DNA of 64,000 nt, from assembly GCF_016703145.1 (NCBI RefSeq), contig NZ_JADJCO010000003.1, positions 744,001 through 808,000 of the forward strand. Reading direction: 5' to 3'. The notes under the pieces were generated by a model. The model saw nothing but the letters and a program-made list of their open reading frames with translations, was not told where the DNA came from and made no database searches. Each line of letters starts with the position of its first letter. Positions within the stretch are counted from its first letter, which is position 1. This stretch comes from Ottowia sp. (GTDB taxonomy: Bacteria > Pseudomonadota > Gammaproteobacteria > Burkholderiales > Burkholderiaceae_C). Shown one piece after another: positions 9,208-23,160 of the stretch. The position numbers were made by a program, and so were the translations under genes.

Positions 9208-9288
9208 ATGAAATTTTATACAAATCAATGGGTTATGAGAATATTTCTTGGGCCTTTACTTGACGGGTATTTGACTGAGCAGCCATGA
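9208..9288 (+). CDS. Putative 26-codon leader peptide coupled to hsdM
   Basis: A short frame starting ATG AAA TTT TAT whose TGA overlaps the hsdM start (ATGA). It encodes NQW, RIFL and LLDGYLT, matching the block at 7610-7666 with six extra in-frame bases. The stretch is AT-rich compared with its surroundings. No convincing ribosome-binding site is seen, and another ATG lies four bases upstream in a different frame. It could be a coupling or leader peptide for hsdM expression, or a noncoding repeat. Confidence 0.4.
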   Translation: MKFYTNQWVMRIFLGPLLDGYLTEQP

Positions 9289-10763
9289 ACGCCTCCACCC
9301 TCGTCCAGAAAATCTGGAACTTCTGCCACACCCTGCGCGACGATGGGGTGGGCTATGGCGACTACCTGGAGCAGCTGACGACGCTGCTGTTCCTGAAGCT
9401 GGCGCACGAGTATTCGCAGCCGCCGTACCACCGCGACACCCACATCCCGAGAAGCTGCGACTGGCCCAGCCTGCGCGGCAGGACGGGCGAGCCGCTGGAG
9501 GCGCATTACCTGCACGTGCTGCACCGGCTGGGCGAGGAGCCCGGCATGCTGGGGGCGATCTTCTTCAAGGCGCAGAACAAGATCCAGGACCCGGCCAAGC
9601 TGGCGCGGCTGGTGCAGATGATCGATGCCGAGGACTGGATCAGCCTGGACGTGGACACCAAGGGCGACCTGTACGAAGGGCTGCTGCAGAAGAACGCCGA
9701 AGACACCAAGAGCGGCGCGGGCCAGTACTTCACGCCGCGCCCGCTGATCCGGGCGATGGTGGAATGCGTGCGGCCGCGGCCTGGCAAGACCATCGCCGAT
9801 CCGGCCTGCGGCACGGGCGGCTTCTTCCTGGGCGCGTATGCGTGGCTGACGCGCGAAGGCGCCACGCTCGACAAGAAGCAGAAAGCCTTTCTGCACCGCG
9901 AGACCTTCTTTGGCAACGAGATCGTCGCCGCCACGCGCCGCTTGTGCCTGATGAACCTGTTCCTGCACAACATCGGCGACCTGGACGGCGAACCGACGGT
10001 GGAGCGGGCCGATGCGTTGATCGCCGAATCACGGCGCAAGTTCGACTACGTGCTGGCCAATCCGCCCTTCGGCAAGAAGAGCAGCATGACCATCACCAAC
10101 GCCGACGGCGAGGAGGACCGCGACGCGCTGACCTACGAGCGCCAGGACTTTTGGCAGACCACATCCAACAAGCAGCTCAACTTCCTGCAGCACATCGTCT
10201 CGATGCTCAAGACCACCGGGCAGGCGGCGGTGGTGCTGCCGGACAACGTGCTGTTCGAGGGCGGCGCGGGCGAGCGGATTCGCCGCAAGCTGCTGGAAAC
10301 CTGCGACGTGCACACCTTGCTGCGCCTGCCCACGGGCATCTTCTACGCGCAGGGCGTGAAGGCGAACGTGCTGTTTTTTGACGCCAAGCCCAAGGACGGC
10401 AAGGCGCAGACCCAGGGCGTGTGGATCTACGACCTGCGCACCAACAAGCATTTCACGCTGAAGACGCGGCCACTGCGTTTCGAGGATTTGCAGGACTTCA
10501 TCGCGGCGTACCAGCCGGGCCAACGCCACCAGCGAACGGCGTCGGAGCGGTTCAGGTACTTTGACTACGCGACGCTGACCGCCCGCGACAAGGCCAGCCT
10601 GGACATCTTCTGGCTGAAGGACGACAGCCTGGATGATCTGGACAACTTGCCCGCGCCGGATGTGCTGGCGCAGGAAATCATCGAGCACCTGGAGGCAGCG
10701 CTGGCCGCATTCCGGGAAGTGGCTGCCGCGCTGCCTGCTCGCGTGCCTACCCTCAACCAATAA
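9285..10763 (+). CDS. hsdM: Type I restriction-modification DNA methyltransferase subunit
   Basis: A 492-residue N6-adenine methyltransferase. The HsdM N-terminal helical domain (about 5-140) is followed by the methyltransferase fold. The AdoMet-binding motif DPACGTGGF is at 172-180 and the catalytic NPPF at 259-262. Two copies with one HsdS form the modification enzyme, and HsdR joins for restriction. It begins 132 bases after the ATPase stop, so its transcription may be independent of hsdR-hsdS. Its stop codon TAA touches the left end of an inverted-repeat element. The gene appears intact. Confidence 0.95.
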   Translation: MNASTLVQKIWNFCHTLRDDGVGYGDYLEQLTTLLFLKLAHEYSQPPYHRDTHIPRSCDWPSLRGRTGEPLEAHYLHVLHRLGEEPGMLGAIFFKAQNKIQDPAKLARLVQMIDAEDWISLDVDTKGDLYEGLLQKNAEDTKSGAGQYFTPRPLIRAMVECVRPRPGKTIADPACGTGGFFLGAYAWLTREGATLDKKQKAFLHRETFFGNEIVAATRRLCLMNLFLHNIGDLDGEPTVERADALIAESRRKFDYVLANPPFGKKSSMTITNADGEEDRDALTYERQDFWQTTSNKQLNFLQHIVSMLKTTGQAAVVLPDNVLFEGGAGERIRRKLLETCDVHTLLRLPTGIFYAQGVKANVLFFDAKPKDGKAQTQGVWIYDLRTNKHFTLKTRPLRFEDLQDFIAAYQPGQRHQRTASERFRYFDYATLTARDKASLDIFWLKDDSLDDLDNLPAPDVLAQEIIEHLEAALAAFREVAAALPARVPTLNQ

Positions 10764-10959
10764 CCTAGATTCGGCGGTTGACCACCATGTTTTCTCTGCA
10801 AGGCCGCGTCGTCTCCCCTGCAGGGCGCGGGCCGTCCAGAGGCCGGCCCCGTTCACGCCGTCCACAGGCGCGCAGGCGCCTGTGGAGCCGCGGCGTTCAC
10901 CCTTGCCTGCCACGCCGATCGCGGCACTGGCGGGTGCGTTCAACTACCGAATCTAGGTT
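10763..10959. repeat. Inverted-repeat element, copy 1 (197 bp)
   Basis: The ends are imperfect 19-bp inverted repeats (left ACCTAGATTCGGCGGTTGA, 17 of 19 matching the right end). Inside are two hairpins: GGGCCG/CGGCCC near 10827-10850, and a perfect 10-bp stem CCACAGGCGC/GCGCCTGTGG near 10861-10884. About 145 bp of the interior matches copy 2 at 11634-11955 in the same orientation. It ends eight bases before the GST start codon, so it may carry that gene's promoter. It has the look of a MITE or a large REP-type element, and no transposase is encoded. Confidence 0.8.
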
Positions 10960-10966
10960 GACTCCC

Positions 10967-11590
10967 ATGAAGCTCTACATCGCCCCCCGCGCCCCCAGTC
11001 CCCGCCGCGTGCAGATGTTCATGCATGAGAAAGGCATCACCGGCATCGAGCTGGTGCCGGTGGACATCAACGCCGGCGAGCACCGCGGCGCCGCCTACCG
11101 CGCCAAGAACCCGGCCGGCCGCGTGCCCGCGCTCGAACTTCAGGATGGCCGCGTGCTGAGCGAGACGCGCGCCATCTGCACCTGGCTGGAAGGGCTGCAC
11201 CCCGAGCCCAACCTGATGGGCGTGGACTTCGACGAGCGCGCCTTCATCGAGATGCACGACCGGCAGGCCGAGTGGTACTGGCTGCTGCCGATCGCCAACG
11301 CCATCCGCCACACGCACCCCGGCCTGGCGCCGCTGGAGCAGCCGCAGTTCGCCGACTTCGGCCGCTCGCAGGGCGAGAAGGTGCGCGAGTCGGCGCGCTG
11401 GCTGGACGAGGCCCTGGCGCGCCAGCCCTGGATCGCCGGCGAACGCTTCACCATCGCCGACATCACCGCCTTCTGCGCCCACGAGTTCGCGCGCGGGCTG
11501 CTCAAGTTCGACGCCGGCGCCGAGGGCTTCGCCGCGCTGCGGGCCTGGCGCGACCGCGTGGCGGCGCGCGAGAGTGCCCGCGTCGGCTGA
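10967..11590 (+). CDS. Glutathione S-transferase
   Basis: A 207-residue GST. The N-terminal thioredoxin fold includes NPAGRVPALEL and the GSH-binding segment LSETRAICTWLE, followed by the alpha-helical domain with WIAGERFTIADIT. Length and domain order are standard. An in-frame extension upstream reads through the adjacent repeat element and is rejected as the start in favour of ATG 10967. The gene is bracketed by two related inverted-repeat elements in direct orientation, so it may have been captured or duplicated as a unit. Substrate is unknown. Confidence 0.85.
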   Translation: MKLYIAPRAPSPRRVQMFMHEKGITGIELVPVDINAGEHRGAAYRAKNPAGRVPALELQDGRVLSETRAICTWLEGLHPEPNLMGVDFDERAFIEMHDRQAEWYWLLPIANAIRHTHPGLAPLEQPQFADFGRSQGEKVRESARWLDEALARQPWIAGERFTIADITAFCAHEFARGLLKFDAGAEGFAALRAWRDRVAARESARVG

Positions 11591-11633
11591 CTTTGGGGCG
11601 GCGCGGGCCAGGGTGAAGGACGCGAGGCGATTC

Positions 11634-11955
11634 AACCTAGAAACGGCAGTTGACCGCTTGCCACCCTCGGGAAAGCCGCGTGAGCATTGACCTCGACGGC
11701 TTCGATGACCTTCACCTTTCGGGTGAGAGCGCTACGCACCCGCCAGCACCGCGCTCGCCGCGCCATGCGGCGTTGCTCCTCCTTGCGCACAACACTGCGC
11801 CGCGTCGTCTCCCTTGCAGGGCGCGGCCCAGCCAGAGGCTGGGCCTGTTCGCGCCGTCCACAGGCGCGCAGGCGCCTTTGGAGCCGCGGCGTTCACCCTT
11901 GCCTGCCACGCCAATCACGGCACTGGCGGGCGCGTTCAACTGCCGTTTCTAGGTT
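11634..11955. repeat. Inverted-repeat element, copy 2 (322 bp)
   Basis: The ends are perfect 20-bp inverted repeats (AACCTAGAAACGGCAGTTGA). The right two-thirds matches copy 1. The equivalent hairpin here is GGCCCAGC/GCTGGGCC, a different sequence from copy 1 but still fully paired, so the fold has been kept through compensating changes. About 125 bp at the left has no counterpart in copy 1. It occupies most of the gene-free stretch 11591-12000; I see no gene inside it. Confidence 0.8.
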
Positions 11956-12000
11956 CAAGGTCCATTCGGCCTCAACCCCGTGCGTGGTGGGCGCCGGCAG

Positions 12001-12279
12001 CTATTCTTCTGGGAGCAAAAGCGCCTGCGCGCGGCCCCGTTCCGTCAGCCGCGCACGCCAGCCGCCCTCGTGCTGCCAGACCCGGACCCAGCCGGGGCCG
12101 GGCACGCCGCCCAGGGCCGCGTCGCCCATCAGCGAGAGCTGCCGCAGCAGCACGCTGGCCCCCTGGCCCAGCCGCTTGCCCAGGCGCGGCAGGGACACGT
12201 CCCGGTCCGGCGGCTCCTGCGCCAGCGCGCGCAGCAGGGCCGCCGCCAGCGGCGCCATGGGTGCCATGGGGGTGGCCAT
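12001..12279 (-). CDS. Hypothetical 92-residue protein, winged-helix-like
   Basis: It starts nine bases after the stop of the molybdoenzyme gene, so the two are almost certainly cotranscribed. The sequence has an amphipathic N-terminal helix, then VSLPRLGKRLGQGASVLLRQ, which resembles a helix-turn-helix, then a possible wing (WVRVWQHEGGWRARLTERG). No cysteines are present. The fold assignment is by eye only. A regulatory or chaperone role for the partner oxidoreductase is inference. Confidence 0.6.
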   Translation of the reverse strand: MATPMAPMAPLAAALLRALAQEPPDRDVSLPRLGKRLGQGASVLLRQLSLMGDAALGGVPGPGWVRVWQHEGGWRARLTERGRAQALLLPEE

Positions 12280-12288
12280 CGGGCCGCG

Positions 12289-14604
<2,316 letters not shown>

Positions 14605-14635
14605 CGGGCGAGTGTGGGCGGCGGGTTGCGCTCGG

Positions 14636-17614
<2,979 letters not shown>

Positions 17615-17718
17615 GGCGGGCGGCCCTGGGCGCAGGGCAACCGGCCATTATCCGAAAACCGGGACTTCGGCGCCGGGGCCGCCCCCGCCGTCCGCCGAGG
17701 GGGCTGGCGAGGGATCGG

Positions 17719-17785
17719 ATTTCAAGCCAAATCGGCCTCAAGCCCGCATGGACATTACGCCAACAGCTATTAAAAAATGAGCTTT
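17719..17785 (-). repeat. Dispersed repeat, copy R2
   Basis: One of the best copies: TTTTTTAATAGCTGTTGGCG, then ATGCGGGCTTGAGGCC, then GATTTGGCTTGAAA on the minus strand. It lies between the ecotin stop and the uvrA start, in an otherwise empty 185-base gap. Confidence 0.8.
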
Positions 17786-17799
17786 TGGCGCGGCGCGCA

Positions 17800-18306
17800 T
17801 CAGCGCCGCGGCGCGTCCTGCGCCGCCCCGGCGCGCCACACGCGGTAGCGCAGCGCCATGCCCTCGGGCACGAAGACGACCACCGGCAGCCTGCTGTTGT
17901 AGCGCACCAGGGTGGATTCGGCCTGCACGAAGCCGGGGCGCTGGCTGCCGGGCGGGCAGGCCATCATGGTGTCGCGCACCTGGCCCTGGCTCCGCAGCAC
18001 CCAGTAGGTGTAGCCCCAGCCGGCCACGTCGCGGGCCTCGAAGCGGCCGTCCATGCCGCGGCTGTTGCAGTCCACGGTCATGGACTTGACGCCGATCAGC
18101 TCCAGTTGGCGGTCCGCCTCGTCGGGCAGGGCCGGCAGTTCGATCACGTGGCGGCGGTGGCCCGCCAGGCTGGACGGGAAGGCCTTCAGTTCCGGGCTGG
18201 CGGCCGGGTTCGGGGCGGCTGGCGCGGCGGGAGGCTGCTGGGCGCAGGCGGCCAGCAGGGCGCCGCACAGCGGCAGCAGGGCGAGGAGGCGGGGGGTGGT
18301 GTTCAT
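17800..18306 (-). CDS. eco: Ecotin-family serine protease inhibitor, putative lipoprotein
   Basis: A 168-residue protein matching ecotin throughout: VDCN, GWGYTYWVL, DTMMACP, VRYNSRLPVVVF and LRYRVWRA. The reactive site P1-P1' pair Met114-Met115 is conserved, as are Cys80 and Cys117 for the disulfide. The N-terminus has a lipobox LLAAC (Cys21), so the protein is predicted to be lipidated, followed by a Pro/Ala-rich tether; E. coli ecotin is a soluble periplasmic protein. Ecotin inhibits trypsin-fold proteases and can protect against host or predator proteases. The start codon is well placed relative to the signal peptide. Confidence 0.9.
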   Translation of the reverse strand: MNTTPRLLALLPLCGALLAACAQQPPAAPAAPNPAASPELKAFPSSLAGHRRHVIELPALPDEADRQLELIGVKSMTVDCNSRGMDGRFEARDVAGWGYTYWVLRSQGQVRDTMMACPPGSQRPGFVQAESTLVRYNSRLPVVVFVPEGMALRYRVWRAGAAQDAPRR

Positions 18307-18380
18307 GGACGGAATCTACCAAGCGGACGATGCCCGACAATACCCGCTGCCCGGCCGCCAGCCGGCACGCCTTGCGCCGC

Positions 18381-19603
18381 ATGCCGATGTCAGACCCCGC
18401 CTCGTCTTCCGTCCCCGATTCGCCCACCATCCACCGCATGACGGCCGCCGAGCGGCGCGCCACGCAGTCGCTGGCGGCCATCTTCGCGCTGCGCATGCTG
18501 GGGCTGTTCCTGGTGCTGCCGGTGTTCGCCATCGAGGCGGCGCGCTACCCGGGCGGCGACGATCCGGCGCTGGTGGGCCTGGCCATGGGCCTCTACGGCC
18601 TGACGCAGGCGCTGATGCAGGTGCCGCTGGGCCTGGCGTCCGACCGCGTGGGGCGCAAGCGCGTGATCGTGCTGGGCTTGCTGCTGTTCGCCCTGGGCAG
18701 CGCGGTGGCGGCGCTGGCCGGCAGCGTGCAGGCGCTGGCCGTGGGCCGCGCGCTGCAGGGCGCGGGCGCGGTGTCGGCGGCGGTCACGGCGCTGCTGGCC
18801 GACCTGACGCGCGACGAGGTGCGCACCAAGGGCATGGCGCTGGTCGGGGCCAGCATCGGCCTGGTGTTCGCCGTGTCGCTGGTGGCCGCGCCGCCGCTGG
18901 TCGGCTGGCTGGGGCTGCCGGGGCTGTTCTGGCTCACCGCGCTGCTGGCGCTGGCGGGCATCGCCGTGGTGCTGCGCTGGACGCCGGCCGAGCCCGCGCG
19001 CCACACGGGCGAGCCGCGCGGGCGCCTGGCCGAGGTCTGGCGCCACCCGCTGCTGTGGCGGCTGGACCTGGGCGTGTTCGTGCTGCACACGGTGCAGATG
19101 GCGATGTGGGTGGTGGTGCCGGGCCTGCTGCTGCAGGCGGGCTTGCCCAGGTCGGCGCACTGGCAGGTGTACCTGCCGGCGGTGCTGGCCTCGTTCGCGC
19201 TGATGGGCGGGCTGTTCGCGCTGGGCGCGGCCACCTGCGCGCGGTGCTGCGCGGGGCCATCGCGCTGCTGGGGCTGGCGCAACTGGCGCTGCTGGGGCTG
19301 GCGCCCCAGGCGCCGGGGGCGTGGGCGCTGGGGGTGGTGCTGTTCGTCTTCTTCGTCGCCTTCAACGTGCTGGAGGCCAGCCAGCCCAGCCTGATCTCGC
19401 GCCTGGCGCCGCCCGGCGCGCGCGGCGCGGCGCTGGGCGTTTACAACACGCTGCAGTCGCTGGGCCTGTTCGCCGGCGGCGCGCTGGGCGGCTGGATGCT
19501 CAAGCACGGCGGCGCGCCGGGGGTGTTCGCGGCGACCACGCTGCTGGTGGCCCTGTGGCTGCTGCTGGGCTGGGTGCAGCAGGTGTCGGCGGCGAAGCCC
19601 TGA
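18381..19603 (+). CDS. MFS transporter (YajR-like), frameshifted
   Basis: The first part has standard major-facilitator features: six hydrophobic segments, GLASDRVGRKRVIVLG between TM2 and TM3, and a central loop. At about 19224 the frame is lost after GGLFAL. The next frame continues with RGHLRAVLRGAIALLGLAQ and the remaining transmembrane segments to TGA 19603. One extra G in CTGGGCGC would restore a roughly 407-residue protein. The lesion is probably a sequencing indel, though a true pseudogene is possible. The start is placed at ATG 18381 or 18387; a longer upstream extension is not transporter-like. Substrate unknown. Confidence 0.75.
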
Positions 19604-19673
19604 GCCCCTGAACACGCCGAACCTCAGGGGAGTGGCGGCCGGTGTGGAGCGGATGCCACACGCATGTGAAGCA

Positions 19674-19719
19674 TTGCTCGTGAATAAGTTGCTTTTTCTT
19701 ATAATTCTGAGTTATTCAC
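19674..19719 (+). promoter_or_regulatory. Probable promoter with flanking inverted repeat
   Basis: TATAAT at 19700-19705, with a weak TTGCTC 20 bases upstream, lies 32 bases before the glycine-rich gene. The -10 box sits between the halves of an inverted repeat, GTGAATAA (19680-19687) and TTATTCAC (19712-19719). This could be an operator or part of a 5' leader hairpin. Confidence 0.5.
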
Positions 19720-19736
19720 ACAAAGAGGAGACTCAG

Positions 19737-20720
<984 letters not shown>

Positions 20721-20730
20721 CGGCGGCGGG

Positions 20731-20752
20731 TGCCGCTGGGCTGCGGCACAAT
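20731..20752 (+). promoter_or_regulatory. ssb: Possible ssb promoter
   Basis: CACAAT at 20747-20752 preceded by a weak TGCCGC-type -35 lies just upstream of a hairpin-plus-T tract. If used, the hairpin at 20762-20786 would be in the ssb leader. Confidence 0.35.
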
Positions 20753-20761
20753 GTTGAAAGT

Positions 20762-20786
20762 AGCCGGCCGGCGTGCCGGCTTTTTT
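20762..20786 (+). terminator. Terminator-like hairpin between IPTL-CTERM gene 1 and ssb
   Basis: AGCCGGC/GCCGGCT stem followed by six T. It ends only 17 bases before the ssb ATG, so besides terminating the upstream gene it may act as an attenuator in the ssb leader. Confidence 0.7.
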
Positions 20787-20803
20787 CGCAGCACATTTCC
20801 ATC

Positions 20804-21313
20804 ATGGCCTCAGTCAACAAAGTCATCCTCGTCGGCAATCTTGGGCGCGACCCCGAGATGCGCTCCTTTCCCAATGGCGACCAGATCGCCAACGTCACGC
20901 TGGCCACCACCGACAAGTGGAAGGACAAGGCCAGCGGCGAGCCGCGCGAGCACACCGAATGGCACCGCCTGGTGTTCAACGGCCGGCTGGCCGAGATCGC
21001 CGGCCAGTACCTGCGCAAGGGCAGCCAGATCTACATCGAGGGCAGCATCCGCACCCGCAAGTGGCAGGACACGCAGAGCGGCCAGGAGCGCTACAGCACC
21101 GAGGTCCGCGTCGACCAGATGCAGATGCTGGGCAGCCGCCAGGGCATGGGCGGCCCGTCGGACGACGGCGGCGGTGGTGGCTACGACGCGCCGCGCCGGG
21201 CCGCGCCCCCCGCGCCCGCGGCCCGGCCCGCCGCCGCGCCCCGCGCGCCGGCGCCCGCGGCGGGCAAGCCGGCGTCGGGGTTCGACGACATGGACGACGA
21301 CATCCCATTCTGA
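20804..21313 (+). CDS. ssb: Single-stranded DNA-binding protein
   Basis: A 169-residue SSB. The OB fold occupies residues 1-110 (MASVNKVILVGNLGRDPEMR, TEWHRLVFNGRLAEIAGQYL, YIEGSIRTRKWQD). A Gly/Pro/Ala-rich linker and the acidic tip DDDIPF follow; the tip recruits replication and repair partners. It binds ssDNA in replication, repair and recombination. In related genomes an MFS gene directly precedes ssb; here a glycine-rich secreted-protein gene sits between them and another follows. No strong ribosome-binding site is visible. Confidence 0.97.
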   Translation: MASVNKVILVGNLGRDPEMRSFPNGDQIANVTLATTDKWKDKASGEPREHTEWHRLVFNGRLAEIAGQYLRKGSQIYIEGSIRTRKWQDTQSGQERYSTEVRVDQMQMLGSRQGMGGPSDDGGGGGYDAPRRAAPPAPAARPAAAPRAPAPAAGKPASGFDDMDDDIPF

Positions 21314-21325
21314 AGAGTGGTCACC

Positions 21326-21350
21326 GAGGGCAGCGATGCCCTCTTTTTTT
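21326..21350 (+). terminator. Rho-independent terminator after ssb
   Basis: GAGGGCA/TGCCCTC stem with a four-base loop and a T7 tract, starting 13 bases after the ssb stop. It ends 34 bases before the next gene, leaving little space for a separate promoter there. Confidence 0.85.
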
Positions 21351-21383
21351 CATAGAGCAACAACACATAGGAGACGACGGATC

Positions 21384-22355
21384 ATGGCCTACCTGAACAT
21401 TCACCGAACCGGCCTGCACGCGCTGGCCGCGCTTTCCTGCCTGGCAGCCTGGTCGGGCCCGGCGTTCGCGCAGACCCAGCAGTACACCACGCCAGGAACT
21501 TACAACTACGTCGTCCCCGCCGGCATCAGCGCGATCCAGGTGACGGTGGCCAGCGGTGGCGGCGGTGGCGGCGGGATGGACGGCGATTCGGGCCTGGGTT
21601 CCGGCGGCGGTGGCGGCGCGGGCGCGTCGCTGCAGGGATTGATCGCGGTGACGCTGGGCAGCACGGTGCAGGTGGTGGTCGGCGCTGGCGGCGGCGCGGG
21701 CGAAAACTCACATACCGCCAGCACCGGCGGCACTGGCGCGGGCGCTGGCGGACCGGGGGCCGGATCAGGAAGTGAGGGTATCAGCGGCGCTGGCGGCGCT
21801 GGCGGTGGCAGCAGCCTGGTGTCCGTGGCTGGCATCGCGCTGCAGGCGGGCGGCGGCGGCGGCGGCGGCGGCGGGAGCCGTCTGGCGGTGCCGAACGACA
21901 CGGCTTCGCCGGGCACCGCGGCCGGGGCTGCGGCCGCCAGCAATGCCAACTGCGCCACCGGCGTGGCCGGCGCGCAAGGCGCGACGCCAGGGGCAGGCGT
22001 GGACGGCGGTGGTGGTGGTGGTGGTGGCGGCGGCGTGACCGCGGGGACGGGCGGAACGGCCGGGCAGGACGAGGTTGTGCAGACCGGTGGCGGCGGGGCC
22101 GGAGGCTCCTGCTTCCTGGGCGCGGTGCAAAACCTGGTGGTGACTGCAGGCGGAGGCGGCGCAGGCGGGACCGGCGAGAGTTTTGCGGGACAACAATATG
22201 TGGCCAGCACCAGCGGCGGCGACGGTGCGGTCACCCTCACGCTGGTGGCCGCTCCGGTCCCGACTCCGGTGCCCAGCCTGAATGAGTGGGCGCTGGGCCT
22301 GCTGGCCTTGCTGGCGGCCGGGCTGGGCCTGCGGGGCGCGCGCCGGCGGATGTAG
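21384..22355 (+). CDS. Glycine-rich secreted protein with IPTL-CTERM sorting signal (paralogue 2)
   Basis: A 323-residue paralogue of the gene at 19737. It has a signal peptide (to about residue 29, GPAFAQ), then QYTTPGTYNYVVPAGISAIQ, Gly-rich body, and C-terminal VPSLNEWAL, hydrophobic helix and RRR tail. The conserved SNANCATG and GGSCFLGAV segments match paralogue 1. An AGGAGA ribosome-binding site precedes the ATG. With the ssb terminator immediately upstream it may depend on read-through. The arrangement looks like a duplication bracketing ssb. Confidence 0.8.
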   Translation: MAYLNIHRTGLHALAALSCLAAWSGPAFAQTQQYTTPGTYNYVVPAGISAIQVTVASGGGGGGGMDGDSGLGSGGGGGAGASLQGLIAVTLGSTVQVVVGAGGGAGENSHTASTGGTGAGAGGPGAGSGSEGISGAGGAGGGSSLVSVAGIALQAGGGGGGGGGSRLAVPNDTASPGTAAGAAAASNANCATGVAGAQGATPGAGVDGGGGGGGGGGVTAGTGGTAGQDEVVQTGGGGAGGSCFLGAVQNLVVTAGGGGAGGTGESFAGQQYVASTSGGDGAVTLTLVAAPVPTPVPSLNEWALGLLALLAAGLGLRGARRRM

Positions 22356-22539
22356 CCCGGGGGTGCGCCGGGGCGCATCGCCGCCGGCTGCACGGCGGTG
22401 TCCCGGAATCCGCGCGCCTGGCGCGGCGAGATCAGCACGGGGAAATTTTGATCTGACCCCGGATTTTCTTGAAACTTGACGGCCGGCGGCGACTCTAGAG
22501 GGCGGTCGCCGCACGAAGTGCGCCGGCGCAGCAGCCCTC

Positions 22540-23124
22540 ATGCACACCGACGCTTCCGCCCTCACCGCTTCCCCGCCGCCACCAGCCCGCTACGGCGCCA
22601 TCGCCATCGCGCTGCACTGGGTGCTGGCCCTGGCCATTCTGGCGATGCTGGGTGTGGGCTGGTACATGACGGGGCTGCCCTTCTCGCCCCAGCGCCTGAA
22701 GCTCTACAACTGGCACAAGTGGGCCGGCGTGGCGGTCCTGGCGCTGTCGGTGCTGCGCCTGGCGTGGCGCCTGGCGCATCGCCCGCCGGCGCTGCCCGCG
22801 CCCGTGCGGGCGGCCATGCCGCGCTGGCAGCAGGTGGCGCACCACGGCACGCACCACCTCATGTACGCGCTGTTCCTGGCCGTGCCGCTGGTCGGCTGGG
22901 CCTACAGCTCGGCGGCGGGATTCCCCGTCGTGTTCCTGGGCCTGGTGCCGCTGACGGACTTCGTCGCGCCCAACCCCGAGCTGGCCGAGGCCCTCAAGCC
23001 CTGGCACGCCTGGACCGCCTACGCCCTGGCGGCGCTGGCGGCCCTGCACGTGGCGGCGGCGCTCAAGCACCAGGTCATCGACCGCGACGGCCTGCTCGGG
23101 CGCATGCTGCCCGGCCGGGGCTGA
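22540..23124 (+). CDS. Cytochrome b561 (CybB/YceJ-like)
   Basis: A 194-residue, four-helix di-heme cytochrome b. Heme-ligand histidines are visible in IALHWVLALA, YNWHKWAGV, HHLMYALF and KPWHAWTAYALAALAALHV. It sits in the inner membrane and can move electrons between quinol and a periplasmic acceptor. It is followed by two YceI genes, the same pairing as E. coli yceJ-yceI, so the three are probably one operon. The start is the first ATG of the coding block. Confidence 0.88.
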   Translation: MHTDASALTASPPPPARYGAIAIALHWVLALAILAMLGVGWYMTGLPFSPQRLKLYNWHKWAGVAVLALSVLRLAWRLAHRPPALPAPVRAAMPRWQQVAHHGTHHLMYALFLAVPLVGWAYSSAAGFPVVFLGLVPLTDFVAPNPELAEALKPWHAWTAYALAALAALHVAAALKHQVIDRDGLLGRMLPGRG

Positions 23125-23160
23125 CCGCCTCCTCCACCTTTTTCATCGACGGAACCCTTC

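Noticed and set aside
11634..11955. Inverted-repeat elements as integron attC sites
   Set aside because: A GTTCAAC-like core can be seen, but the partner core GTTRRRY is absent at the right place and no integrase is nearby; terminal repeats are the dominant feature.
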